Shown here: positions 9,073-17,552 of the stretch, piece after piece
How positions within the stretch are numbered: the stretch's first letter is position 1
Layout of the letters: the number at the start of each line of letters is the position of its first letter
Assembly: GCF_030690345.1 (NCBI RefSeq)
Contig: NZ_JAUYGV010000001.1
Coordinates: forward strand, 310,001 to 374,000
Source: Rheinheimera sp.
Lineage (GTDB): Bacteria > Pseudomonadota > Gammaproteobacteria > Enterobacterales > Alteromonadaceae
DNA length: 64,000 bases
Direction: 5' to 3'
The notes under the pieces: model-generated
What the model was told of the DNA's origin: nothing
The model's input: only the letters and a program-made list of their open reading frames with translations
The model's database searches: none
Program-made: the position numbers and the translations under genes

Positions 9073-10374
9073 ATGCCACACCCTCTTTGGTCGGAACGGC
9101 GCTCCGGCACCGGTAGCAGCAGGCCCGGCGATCAGCGCAGCCCCTGGCAACGCGACCGCGCCCGTATTTTGCACTCGGCCGCATTTCGCCGCCTGCAAGC
9201 AAAAACGCAAATACTCGGCATTGGCCAGAACGATTTTTACCGCACGCGGTTAACCCATTCGTTAGAAGCGGCACAAATTGGTACCGGTTTAGTCAGCCAA
9301 TTGCGCGCTAAAGTCAGTAGCACAGAGGTCAGTAACATAGAGTTAAGCTATTTACCCGATGACAGCCTGATGGAGGCGTTGTGTTTAGCGCATGATATTG
9401 GCCACCCACCCTTTGGTCACGGCGGCGAAACAGCACTTAACTTTAAAATGCTGCACGCCGGTGGTTTTGAGGGCAACGGCCAGACATTACGTATTGTCGC
9501 CAAGTTAGAACCCTATACCCTGCAGCACGGTATGGATTTATCGCGGCGTACCTTATTAGGTTTATTAAAGTACCCGGTGTTGCAGCCGGATTTGCGCCAG
9601 CAAAGCCTACCCGATACGAACCCGCTGAATTTAACGCCGTGGCAGCCGGCCAAAGCCATTTTTGCTGCCGATGCCGATATTCTGCAATGGATCTTAGCAC
9701 CGCTTAGCGCAGCAGACCGTGCTCTGTTTCAAAGCACAGAGCAGTTGGATAAGTCGCCGTATATTAAATCACGCTATAAATCGCTGGATGCCTCCATTAT
9801 GGAGCTGGCCGACGATATTGCTTACGGTGTGCATGATTTGGAAGACGCCATAGTGCTGGGTAATATCAGCCAGGCTCAGTGGCAGCAGCATACCGCCGAT
9901 GAATGGGCTGCCCTGCCGCAACAGCTGCAACCCTTGATGCAGCAAATAAGCGAGGCCCTGTTCAGCAACCAGCATCACCTGCGCAAAGATGCTATCGGCT
10001 CGCTGGTGAACTTACTGATCAGTGCCGTAACACTGTCAGAAGTACTGCCACAAGCCGAAGAGCCGTTGGTGCGCTATAACGCAACCCTGGCGGCAGCACC
10101 GCTGGCTATTTTGCAATGTTTAAAGCAGGTAGTGTACCGCTGCGTGATCTTAAAGCCGGATATTCAGCAATCGCGTTTTCGCTGTCAAAATATGCTGATG
10201 GCGCTGTTTGATGCCTTTAGTTCAGACCCGGCGCGGCTGTTGCCGGCCAATACACAACAGCGCTGGCAGCAGGCAGAAGATGAGCTGAAAATCCGCGTAA
10301 TTTGTGACTATATCTCCGGCATGACCGATGATTACGCCGAACATATGTATCGCCGGCTTTATGCCACTGTTTAA
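9073..10374 (+). CDS. dGTPase-like HD-domain triphosphohydrolase
   Basis: This 433-residue enzyme is predicted to cleave dGTP (or dNTPs) to the nucleoside and triphosphate. HD-fold metal ligands are visible: TRLTHSLE (first H), AHDIGHPPFGHGGE (the HD pair), and ELADDIAYGVHDLED (last D). The Arg-rich start R-RSGTGSSRPGDQRSPWQRDRAR and FRRLQAKTQI are typical of the dGTPase-like type 2 group. The ATG at 9073 is preceded by AAGGA at 5 bases, which beats a TTG at 9058. It may tune the dNTP pool; members of this family have also been linked to phage restriction, but nothing here points to that. Confidence 0.9.
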   Translation: MPHPLWSERRSGTGSSRPGDQRSPWQRDRARILHSAAFRRLQAKTQILGIGQNDFYRTRLTHSLEAAQIGTGLVSQLRAKVSSTEVSNIELSYLPDDSLMEALCLAHDIGHPPFGHGGETALNFKMLHAGGFEGNGQTLRIVAKLEPYTLQHGMDLSRRTLLGLLKYPVLQPDLRQQSLPDTNPLNLTPWQPAKAIFAADADILQWILAPLSAADRALFQSTEQLDKSPYIKSRYKSLDASIMELADDIAYGVHDLEDAIVLGNISQAQWQQHTADEWAALPQQLQPLMQQISEALFSNQHHLRKDAIGSLVNLLISAVTLSEVLPQAEEPLVRYNATLAAAPLAILQCLKQVVYRCVILKPDIQQSRFRCQNMLMALFDAFSSDPARLLPANTQQRWQQAEDELKIRVICDYISGMTDDYAEHMYRRLYATV

Positions 10375-10400
10375 AATTTAACTGACAGGTATTTCAGCTT

Positions 10401-11444
10401 TTGACACAAACTGCATTACGGGTACTGGCCGGACCAACGGCTCTGGCGCATATTAAACAACACGGCCTGCAACAGGCTGATATTAATGTGATGGTAGGTG
10501 CCAGTGGCGGCCCGAAGTGGTTCTGCCTGTTTGGTCTGGATCAGTATTTGTTCGGTGAATTTTTTGCCGGTCGCGATAAGCCGCTGCATATTCTGGGCAG
10601 CTCGGCCGGAGCCTGGCGCTTTGCTTGTTTTGCCCAGGCCGATCCGTTGGCGGCATCACAGCGTTTTTGCCAGGCCTACTCGCATATTACTTATCCCAAA
10701 GGCGCCGATACGCAACTGATTACGCAAATCTCCGCCGGTATTATTAATGACGTATTTCCGACAGAGCAGCATCTACAGCAGGTACTGGATAACCCGATAA
10801 TCAAACTTAACCTGGTGGTGGCCAAAGCACGGCGTTTATCCGCCGCACGCAGTAAATTGCTGCAAGCCGGCGGCCTGACTCTGGCCGCCGGAGCTAACCT
10901 GGTTAGCCGTAAACATTTACAGTACTTTTTTCAGCGCGTGTTATTTCATGTGGCCGGCGAGAGCTCGCCGTTTCATTATGCCGGTGTATTGCCTACTCAG
11001 CATGTTGCCCTAAGCCCTGACAACCTGCGCCAGGCCGTATTGGCCAGTGGTACTATTCCTATGGTGTTAAACGCGGTGGAAAATATCGCCGGAGCAGGCC
11101 CTGGCTTATACTATGACGGCGGCGTAACCGACTACCATTTCGACCTGCCCTTCAGTGATAGCGGCCTGGTGCTGTATCCGCACTTTTATCCGCGCCTGAC
11201 ACCAGGCTGGTTTGATAAAGCGCTAAAATGGCGTAAGACCAACCCGGCGCATTTGCATAATGTGCTGCTGCTGTGCCCGACAGACAGCTGGGTTAAATCA
11301 CTGCCGTTTGGCAAAATTCCTGATCGTAACGACTTTAAACTGCCGGACAACATAAGGATCGATTACTGGCAACAGGTGATAGCACGCTCGCATGAACTGG
11401 CCGATGCATTAAAGCACGGTAATTTTGCCTTGGAAGCCCTGTAG
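10401..11444 (+). CDS. Patatin-like phospholipase family protein
   Basis: The 347-residue protein has the patatin catalytic layout: the oxyanion region GASGGPKW near residue 32, the nucleophile elbow GSSAGAW with the active serine, and the catalytic aspartate in YYDGGVTDYHFD. It should be a cytoplasmic serine acyl hydrolase acting on lipids; the natural substrate is unknown. The start is a TTG with only a weak CAGGT site upstream; no better ATG exists near the conserved N-terminus. It follows the dGTPase gene by 26 bases and may be co-transcribed. A loose hairpin with a 7-bp stem lies at about 11466-11519. Confidence 0.82.
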   Translation: MTQTALRVLAGPTALAHIKQHGLQQADINVMVGASGGPKWFCLFGLDQYLFGEFFAGRDKPLHILGSSAGAWRFACFAQADPLAASQRFCQAYSHITYPKGADTQLITQISAGIINDVFPTEQHLQQVLDNPIIKLNLVVAKARRLSAARSKLLQAGGLTLAAGANLVSRKHLQYFFQRVLFHVAGESSPFHYAGVLPTQHVALSPDNLRQAVLASGTIPMVLNAVENIAGAGPGLYYDGGVTDYHFDLPFSDSGLVLYPHFYPRLTPGWFDKALKWRKTNPAHLHNVLLLCPTDSWVKSLPFGKIPDRNDFKLPDNIRIDYWQQVIARSHELADALKHGNFALEAL

Positions 11445-11566
11445 CAGCTTGAGATTTGTATAAAAAAAGCGCAGTCAACAGTACCTGATAGCTTAACAGC
11501 TGTAACTGCCTGGCGCTTTCAGGCTACACTTGCGTCACTTTTAATTCACCGCAACAAGGCACAGCT

Positions 11567-12178
11567 ATGCCAAGCCGCGATCCGCTAACCAATACTGTAC
11601 AAATGGTTGAGTCTAACCAAAGGCGCAAACTCAGCAAAGCCATACCACTGCAACAAGGCGAAGTATCCAACCTGAGTTTCTGGATTAGCCAAGTGTCAAT
11701 GATCATTGCCACTGTATTAGGTGTGTATCTGGCCGCGCAACAAGGTTTGCGCCAGGCCGTGGTGTTTGAACAACTTCAAAGCGACAAAAGTAACTACTAC
11801 CTGCGTAAGTCATTACAGCATGAGCTCAGTGACAACCTGCAGCTGATTAAAGACTTCACCGAACAAATTAAAGGTGTTGGCGCGCACAATATTAAACGCC
11901 ATGCCCTGGTGCTGGACACCTTTGTTTGGGAGAGTATGAAATTCTCCCCCGCCACACTGGAAACGCCCTCAGCATTGCTAAGTGAAAGCCGTAAGTTCTA
12001 TCGCGAAGTTAATGATATCCATAATAAAATTCAAAGCAGCTTTTACAGCACCCATCACGGAACCAAGCTGTTATTAGCTCAGGTAGAACATATGACAACC
12101 GTGGTACTGCCGATGTTTGAAGCAGACACCAGTCAGCTGAAGCAAGCGCTGGCGGATCAGGATGTAGAGGTAGATTAA
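11567..12178 (+). CDS. Uncharacterised single-pass membrane protein
   Basis: I do not recognise this 203-residue protein. A polar N-terminus of about 36 residues is followed by one membrane segment (SFWISQVSMIIATVLGVYLA) and a charged, mostly helical domain with scattered coiled-coil-like heptads and a DLKQAL-type acidic tail. It resembles the loosely defined single-pass proteins whose soluble domain follows one helix, but no motif supports a function. The following rhomboid gene starts one base after its stop, so the two are translationally linked; it could be a partner or substrate of the protease. Confidence 0.7.
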   Translation: MPSRDPLTNTVQMVESNQRRKLSKAIPLQQGEVSNLSFWISQVSMIIATVLGVYLAAQQGLRQAVVFEQLQSDKSNYYLRKSLQHELSDNLQLIKDFTEQIKGVGAHNIKRHALVLDTFVWESMKFSPATLETPSALLSESRKFYREVNDIHNKIQSSFYSTHHGTKLLLAQVEHMTTVVLPMFEADTSQLKQALADQDVEVD

Positions 12179-12179
12179 G

Positions 12180-13277
12180 GTGAGCACAGTACAGTTATAT
12201 TGCCCTTGTTGTCAGGATCAGTCATTACAAACGGTCGATTTGCATGGTCAGCAGCTGGACCGCTGCCAAAAGTGTAACGGCCTGTGGTTTGACGATAAAG
12301 AGCTGAGCGACGCCATAGCCCACAGCACTGAGTTAACCGATGCGTATTGTGTAAAACAAGCCTTTGGCGAAGAACTGGAGCAACATCAGTACCATTGCCA
12401 TCGCTGTAATAAGCAGATGCAGCAGTTTCACCTGTTAAAAGACTACCAGGTAACCCTGGATAAATGCAGCCGCTGCGATGGCATTTGGGTAGATGGCAAC
12501 GAAGCAGAGCAAGTGCTGGCCGCGCCTAAGCTACAGGCAGCGTTAGCAGAGCTGAATAAAAAAGTCTGTGCTAAAAGCTGGCTGTTTCAGTTTTTTACCC
12601 AGATGCCGAAAGAATACAATATTAAGCCGCACCGCACTCCGGTTATCACCTGGACATTGCTGGCACTGAATATTCTGATCTACCTGTTGTACGGGTTTGA
12701 CGATAACGCTACCCAATGGGTATTCGCCCATTTTGCGCTCGACTCTGTTTCGATACTGGATGGCCAACAATGGTGGAGCCTGCTTAGCTATCAGTTTTTA
12801 CACGGCGGTATGTTGCATTTGGCCGGCAATATGTATTTTCTCTGGATCATTGGTGACAACCTGGAAGATGCGCTGGGGCCATGGAAGTTTCTTGCGGTTT
12901 ACTTACTCTGCGGTGTTGCCGCAGCGCTGGTAGAAATGCTGATGTGTTACCTGGTAGACCGGGATTTACTCATGGTAGGTGCCAGTGGTGCGGTTGCCGG
13001 TTTATTCGGCATGTATTTGCTTTGGTTCCGCCATGCCAGCCTGACGTTTATGTTTGTGGTGTGGCAGAAAAAACTGAACCCGGCCTGGTACTTCGCTATC
13101 TGGGCTGCGCTTAATATCTTTGGTTTACTGTCAGAAGATTTAAGCGTAGCGTATTGGGCGCACTTAGGTGGTTTGGCGGCAGGTTTAGTTGTTGGTGTAC
13201 TACTGAAAGACAAAATAATGGCGCAAAACCCGTTGCTGCAGTTGTTGCAACAACCGCAAGCAAAAATACTGCGTTAA
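12180..13277 (+). CDS. Zinc-ribbon rhomboid intramembrane serine protease
   Basis: The 365-residue protein joins two TFIIB-type zinc ribbons to a rhomboid protease. The ribbons are C-P-C-C with C-Q-K-C (residues about 8-32) and C-H-R-C with C-S-R-C (about 74-98). The rhomboid core starts near residue 150. The catalytic dyad is intact: GASG with S269 and AHLGG with H328; the membrane-entry motif HLAGNMYFLWIIGDNLE is also present. It should cut membrane-spanning substrates. The start is a GTG one base after the preceding stop, with AGAGG nine bases upstream. The zinc part may recognise substrate or DNA/RNA; that is a guess. Confidence 0.88.
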   Translation: MSTVQLYCPCCQDQSLQTVDLHGQQLDRCQKCNGLWFDDKELSDAIAHSTELTDAYCVKQAFGEELEQHQYHCHRCNKQMQQFHLLKDYQVTLDKCSRCDGIWVDGNEAEQVLAAPKLQAALAELNKKVCAKSWLFQFFTQMPKEYNIKPHRTPVITWTLLALNILIYLLYGFDDNATQWVFAHFALDSVSILDGQQWWSLLSYQFLHGGMLHLAGNMYFLWIIGDNLEDALGPWKFLAVYLLCGVAAALVEMLMCYLVDRDLLMVGASGAVAGLFGMYLLWFRHASLTFMFVVWQKKLNPAWYFAIWAALNIFGLLSEDLSVAYWAHLGGLAAGLVVGVLLKDKIMAQNPLLQLLQQPQAKILR

Positions 13278-13312
13278 CAATATTTCAGGCCGGGCCTGTA
13301 ACGGAGCGAATT

Positions 13313-13708
13313 ATGACAACCTCTTTGCTACTTACACTGTTCATCGCTATGTTACTGCCCTTTTTAGCCAAAGCTCCTTTGGCCTTTGCGATGCAAAAAT
13401 CCGGCGGTTATGACAACCATAACCCCAGAGCACAGCAAGCGGCACTGCAAGGCTTTGGCCAGCGCGCCAACGCCGCACACTACAACAGCTTTGAGGCTTT
13501 ATTAATTTATGCCTGTGCCGTGTTTAGTGCAGCAGGGTTAAATGCCGTAGATGAAACTACAGTAACCTTAGGTTGGCTGTTTATCGCCAGTCGCGTGGCT
13601 TACCTGGTCTGCTATTGGCTGGACTACGCCACCACCCGCTCACTAATGTGGCTTGTCGGTATGCTGGCAGCGTTTAGTATTGCAGGACGCGCGGTGTTGG
13701 CCGGCTAA
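13313..13708 (+). CDS. MAPEG family membrane protein
   Basis: The 131-residue protein has four membrane helices and the MAPEG pattern: AQQAALQGFGQRANAAHYNSFEAL in the cytoplasmic loop (N..R..N...N..E) and ASRVAYLVCYWLD near the end. MAPEG proteins include microsomal glutathione transferases and eicosanoid enzymes; the bacterial YecN-like members have no settled substrate. ACGGAG lies 6 bases before the ATG at 13313, and the gene follows the rhomboid gene by 35 bases. Confidence 0.82.
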   Translation: MTTSLLLTLFIAMLLPFLAKAPLAFAMQKSGGYDNHNPRAQQAALQGFGQRANAAHYNSFEALLIYACAVFSAAGLNAVDETTVTLGWLFIASRVAYLVCYWLDYATTRSLMWLVGMLAAFSIAGRAVLAG

Positions 13709-13860
13709 AAGCGGAGGGTAAACAACGGGCTTAGCAAAATATGACCTGTTACTTTGCCGGTCAGGCAGTAAACCAGCGGCCTGCACGTTGCTTTCCTGCC
13801 ATGAGTCAGCTTGCCTGACATGCCACGAAGAACTACATTTAAGTTATTGATTTATTTAAC

Positions 13861-15177
13861 ATGAGCTCTCCCGTGTTTTTCAGACAGGCGTTGTTACCCA
13901 TTTCATCATTGTTTATCTCAATTGCCTTTCTGGCCACTGGCTACGGCATGCTGATGACCTATATCGGGCTGTATTTAAAGCAAGCAGGCCTGACGGAAAT
14001 GGCTATAGGTATAATTAACTCGGCATTTTTTCTCGGCGCCCTGCTGGCAGCAGTTTTTAGCCAGAAGCTGATAGTGACAGTGGGACATGCCCGCAGTTTT
14101 TCGGCCTTTTCTGCGGTAATGGTAATGGCTTTCCTTGGCCATACTTTACATTATGCCCCCTGGCTTTGGGCCATATTACGTTTACTGTCTGGTTTCGCCT
14201 TTTACGCGCTGCTGATAGTGTTGGAAAGCTGGCTCAATGAAAAAAGCAGCCAGGATGACAGGGGCCGGGTTTTAGCGGTGTACACAGTCGTGTTTTTTAT
14301 GGCTACCGCCTTGGGCCAGCTGATTTTAAGCCTGAACGTGACATCACATCTGGTGTTTGTGCTGGGTTCAGTGCTGGTGCTGGCGTCGCTGTTTTTAGTG
14401 GCTATTACCCGCATCAGTCAACCGGTGTTGCAACCTTTTGAGCGCTACAGCTTACCCAAGGTATTACATATCGCACCGCTCGCGCTGACAGGCAGTATAA
14501 TTGGCGGCTTTTTTGTCGGCGCATTTTACACCATGATGCCGGTATTGGTGCTGAATTTATACCAGCAACAATCAGTTGTGGCGTCATTTATGGCAATTTC
14601 GATACTTGGTGGTTTAGTGGCGCAATGGCCGGTTGGCACCTTATCTGATCGCTATGGCCGGCGTAAGTTACTGGCGTGGGCCGGCTTATTTAGTGCCGTC
14701 ATTTGTCTGCTACTCGCTGTGCTGGCAACTCAGATCTGGTTATTCTATTTACTCGGTTTTCTGCTTGGCACCAGCCTGTTTAGTATTTATCCGCTTAGCG
14801 TGGCCCGCGCCAATGACAGATTAGATCACGGTAAAGATTTGGTTGAAATTAGCCGTAGTTTGCTATTTGCCTATGGCATTGGCTCGTTTTTAGCCCCTTT
14901 AATATTGGGCGTAGTGTTAGGTATATCAGGCGGCCTGTTCTTCATCGTTCTAGCACTAGCCGCACTGTTATTGGGTGGCTACGCCTTAAGCGCAGAGCGC
15001 ATAGCCAATGAGCAATTAAGTGTGTTTGTTGCGGTTCCTGCAGCCTCAGGCGCATCATTAGCGCAACTGGACCCACGCCAGGACGAGCAATGGGTAGAGG
15101 CGCATAAACCGGATTATCCGGAGGAATCAGGCCGCGAAGCAGATGCGAACAAGCCCGCAGGGGAAAATGATAATTAA
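13861..15177 (+). CDS. MFS transporter, YcaD-like
   Basis: The 438-residue protein has 12 predicted membrane segments and the MFS loop motif between helices 8 and 9 (GTLSDRYGRRKLL). The N-terminus (LLPISSLFISIAFLATGYGMLMTY) and the central domain resemble YcaD-type carriers, for which substrates are not known. The last 50 or so residues are hydrophilic. A 152-base gap precedes it that shows no gene, only a small GTCAG/CTGAC hairpin near 13806. Confidence 0.85.
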   Translation: MSSPVFFRQALLPISSLFISIAFLATGYGMLMTYIGLYLKQAGLTEMAIGIINSAFFLGALLAAVFSQKLIVTVGHARSFSAFSAVMVMAFLGHTLHYAPWLWAILRLLSGFAFYALLIVLESWLNEKSSQDDRGRVLAVYTVVFFMATALGQLILSLNVTSHLVFVLGSVLVLASLFLVAITRISQPVLQPFERYSLPKVLHIAPLALTGSIIGGFFVGAFYTMMPVLVLNLYQQQSVVASFMAISILGGLVAQWPVGTLSDRYGRRKLLAWAGLFSAVICLLLAVLATQIWLFYLLGFLLGTSLFSIYPLSVARANDRLDHGKDLVEISRSLLFAYGIGSFLAPLILGVVLGISGGLFFIVLALAALLLGGYALSAERIANEQLSVFVAVPAASGASLAQLDPRQDEQWVEAHKPDYPEESGREADANKPAGENDN

Positions 15178-15294
15178 GAAAATCTTTTTTCGAAGTAGCT
15201 TTCATTTACCGCGCAAAACTTTTTTAATTCAGCCGTCGTTGTAATGAATGTATTAAAAGTAGTAAATAGTTTTAATTAATACTTGTGAGGAAAT

Positions 15295-15909
15295 ATGCCA
15301 TATATGCGTTCAGCTCATCCAGTTTTTTTGTACAAGTACACTACAAGTCATATTTATAATAATTACATTCGCAATGGTAAATTTAGGCTTAATACTATTG
15401 AGTTTTACAGGTCTAGTTACGAAGCTGGAACGCCTAAAGGTTATAATGATCCTGATGATGGTGTCAGTAATATCCTGCTAGAAGATCCAGACTTGTCTCC
15501 TAGTCGTTATGCTCTCGGTATCTTAACTGCATACGCTAACGCACATATCCTCTGTTTTTCTAGTGATTACTCGGTGTCTTCCCACCGTGAATGGCATCAG
15601 AGGGTTGGCTGTAAATATGACCTCTGTTTGCAGTTCGACGCGCCTAGTCTTCTGAAAGATTTGTCACTTCATATTTCTCACATTAGAGGTGACGTAGATA
15701 ATTCTCTAATTGGATTTGTAGATTACAAAGATGATTTTTTTCATAACTTTAATCATTACTCTGGATTTTTCATAAAACCAAAATTATTTTGCTGGGAAAA
15801 TGAATATCGATTTGTTGCTCCCTGCTCTCAAAATGAAATTAATCATTTAGATATAGAACTACCATCTTTCAGTAAATATGTGATTTCAAAAATCAAAGTA
15901 AACGATTAG
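15295..15909 (+). CDS. DUF2971-like protein, probably acquired
   Basis: The 204-residue protein starts with a FLYKYTTSHIYNNYIRNG block and ends with KPKLFCWENEYRFVAP, the two landmarks of DUF2971-type proteins (LYKY..., then K...W..E.EYR). DUF2971 has no known activity; members often occur in genomic islands and near defence genes. The coding sequence is much more AT-rich than the genes to its left, rich in Phe, Tyr, Asn and Ile codons with A/T endings, which suggests transfer. A TGAGGA ribosome site precedes the ATG. It sits directly beside a transposase remnant. The family call is by eye and moderate. Confidence 0.5.
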   Translation: MPYMRSAHPVFLYKYTTSHIYNNYIRNGKFRLNTIEFYRSSYEAGTPKGYNDPDDGVSNILLEDPDLSPSRYALGILTAYANAHILCFSSDYSVSSHREWHQRVGCKYDLCLQFDAPSLLKDLSLHISHIRGDVDNSLIGFVDYKDDFFHNFNHYSGFFIKPKLFCWENEYRFVAPCSQNEINHLDIELPSFSKYVISKIKVND

Positions 15910-15960
15910 GGACTATTCAGCTTTTTTATTATATTAAAAACTGAGTTATAGCAATGAGTT

Positions 15961-15985
15961 ATAGGGTCAGGTCTTGCCTTTTGCC
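15961..15985. repeat. Left inverted end of RAYT element
   Basis: Read on the minus strand this is AAAAGGCAAGACCTGACCC with short extensions. It closely matches, in inverted orientation, AAAAGGCCAGACTTGGCCC at 16863-16881. Such GACCTGACCC-type ends flank REP-associated tyrosine transposase genes in many gammaproteobacteria. It overlaps the last codons of the transposase. Confidence 0.65.
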
Positions 15986-16802
15986 ATCAGCCTGCTCACC
16001 CGCGAGTAATGCAAGCCAAAATGACTGCCAATCTCTTTAAGGGTATAACCGCCAGAGCGATATGCTGCAATGATAGCCTGATTGCGCGTGTCAGCTGCCT
16101 GCTCATATTCTGCGAGTGATTGGGTAGCTCCGCGCCTCTGCTTTTTAGGAATGTCGGATAACTCATCATGTTCGTTTAGCAGCGCTAAATGGGTTTACAC
16201 GAAGTCATCTTTACCCAAAAATATCTGGTTGCTGAGCCTATCCCAAACGGGCACGCCTTTACCCTGCTGCACGAAAGCTGCATATTTTTCTCTGGCTGTT
16301 TTACGGTTTTTGGCAAACATTCCCAGTAAAATATCTGTCGCCAGCTAGGATGGTGAAGCGGTTAGCCCCATTTCCGAATGCCAGTTGCTCCATGGCCAGT
16401 TATCAACCGACTGCACCATATTTGCCCGGATAGGGTTTAGCACAATATAACGACTTAACTCCAGTAAATAGGCATCCTTATCTACCAGGATGGCTTTATA
16501 TCTACCTTGAAATAAATGCCCTACCCGTTTATGTTTTCTGTTAATCGCCTGGGTAAAATTACCGTTAAGTTGGCGCATACCCTTGCCAGATTGGCATCCG
16601 GTGTTTCCACCAGCAAATGGTAATGGTTGGTCATCAGGCAATACGCATGAACCACCCAGTTACACTGCTCACATACCTTGCCAAGCAGAGCCAAAAACAG
16701 CTTAAAATCGGTATCGTCAAAATAGATGGCTTTGCGTTCATTGCCTCTGCTGGTGACATGGTAAAGCGTGCCTGCAAATTCCAGTCTTAATGGCCTTGCC
16801 AT
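15967..16802 (-). pseudogene. REP-associated tyrosine transposase (RAYT), decayed
   Basis: Three pieces make one gene. The N-terminal piece (MARPLRLEFAGTLYHVTSRG ...) contains the HUH motif HYHLL of the Y1 transposase family. One missing A near 16583, where LARV should read LAKGMRQL, shifts the frame; the second piece runs from there (NGNFTQAINRKHKRVGHLFQGR) to a TAG at about 16345, where a Trp is expected. The third piece has an in-frame TAA at about 16197 and ends with a helix-turn-helix tail (LKEIGSHFGLHYSRVSRLM). A frameshift plus two stops means it cannot make an active enzyme. Its short inverted ends are annotated separately. Confidence 0.85.
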
Positions 16803-16861
16803 ATTATTCATTCCGTCTGGCATTTTGTATCACTAAACTTTAGGGCACCATACAGAAAAGG

Positions 16862-16885
16862 AAAAAGGCCAGACTTGGCCCTAAA
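16862..16885. repeat. Right inverted end of RAYT element with REP-like hairpin
   Basis: AAAAGGCCAGACTTGGCCC here is the imperfect inverted copy of the end at 15961-15985. In addition CTTTAGGGC at 16838-16846 and GCCCTAAAG at 16878-16886 can pair around a 31-base loop, a REP-like structure. It marks where the element interrupts the orphan Rhs toxin frame. Confidence 0.6.
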
Positions 16886-16888
16886 GCC

Positions 16889-17100
16889 TGAAATCTTTTT
16901 CTCAAACCACTAGTAGGAACCATTTCTAACTGGATGCCATCCGCAACACGAACAACTTTTCTCACCCCATCTATTGGAAGAGGGTTCCAAGTTGCATCTT
17001 TCGGCTTTAATTCTGGCCAAGGGATTTCATCTCCAATATTTTTATTCCTAATATTGTCGGAGATGTTTAGCCGCGATACGTCGTCCGTCGTGTTTGGAAC
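16889..17100 (-). pseudogene. Orphan Rhs C-terminal toxin tip, truncated
   Basis: The minus strand is open from the immunity gene's stop for about 70 codons without a start codon. It begins VPNTTDDVSRLN, which matches VPNKVDDVGSTL inside the Rhs effector (V1319 onward), and the DNA shares the 11-bp TGTTTGGAACT. After this join the sequence (ISDNIRNKNIGDEIPWPEL ... VRKVVRVADGIQLEMVPTSG) is unrelated to the current tip. That is the layout of a displaced, silent Rhs-CT cassette. The frame runs into the RAYT inverted end after RKRFQ and stops, so the tip is cut short and has no visible immunity gene. The toxin activity is not recognisable. Confidence 0.7.
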
Positions 17101-17101
17101 T
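17091..17101. repeat. 11-bp direct repeat, distal copy (Rhs tip exchange)
   Basis: TGTTTGGAACT occurs here and at 18005-18015 in the same orientation. Both copies encode the same frame (V-P-N on the minus strand). The interval between them holds exactly the current toxin tip and the immunity gene, whose stop codon overlaps this copy by two bases. Confidence 0.7.
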
Positions 17102-17546
17102 ACTCAACCAAACGCAAAACATCCTTAAAATCATTTTCCTCTTTTGTGCCTGGTTCAAATGCTAATTCTATAACTCCATTTTCGCATTTCGCTGATAAAA
17201 CGTAGCTTCCAGCTTTCAAATCAATGAAAGCCCCCCCCCTAACACACTCCGGTTCAAGCTCATCCGCTGTTACTTCCTCACCAGCTCCGACAAAAACCTT
17301 TCCAGATGTAATCTTTAAATTTGTCCTGACCTTGGGGTTACCTATGTTATCTACCAATTTAACAATAAATTCACCATCACCACCTAAGCCAAAAAAGGCT
17401 ACATTTCCGTTATTTACTTCTGAAAGTTCTTCATTAGGTATAGACCACCAATCCACATCATCGTCTAACCGGTGCTTTAAGCATTCCAAATCAAAAACAC
17501 ATAATGTTGACGTATCAGTCACAAACTTGAAATTAAAAATATCCAT
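17100..17546 (-). CDS. Probable immunity protein for the Rhs toxin
   Basis: The 148-residue protein follows the Rhs gene by six bases and is far more AT-rich than the T6SS genes, as expected for a toxin-immunity cassette. It is acidic, cytoplasmic in appearance (no signal peptide), and starts MDIFNFKFVTDTSTLCVFDL with DWWSIPNEELSEVNNGNVAF later. It resembles DUF6386-like small proteins seen beside toxins, but I am unsure of that family. It should bind and neutralise the last 150 or so residues of the adjacent Rhs protein. A run of nine G residues on its coding strand (codons R-G-G-A, 17231-17239) makes it prone to slippage. Confidence 0.72.
   Translation of the reverse strand: MDIFNFKFVTDTSTLCVFDLECLKHRLDDDVDWWSIPNEELSEVNNGNVAFFGLGGDGEFIVKLVDNIGNPKVRTNLKITSGKVFVGAGEEVTADELEPECVRGGAFIDLKAGSYVLSAKCENGVIELAFEPGTKEENDFKDVLRLVE
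17231..17239 (-). repeat. G9 homopolymer in the immunity gene
   Basis: Nine consecutive C on the plus strand (G9 in coding sense) lie within the immunity gene at the codons for R-G-G-A, about two thirds into the protein. Gain or loss of one base would change the last 45 or so residues. Confidence 0.85.
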
Positions 17547-17552
17547 CGTTCA

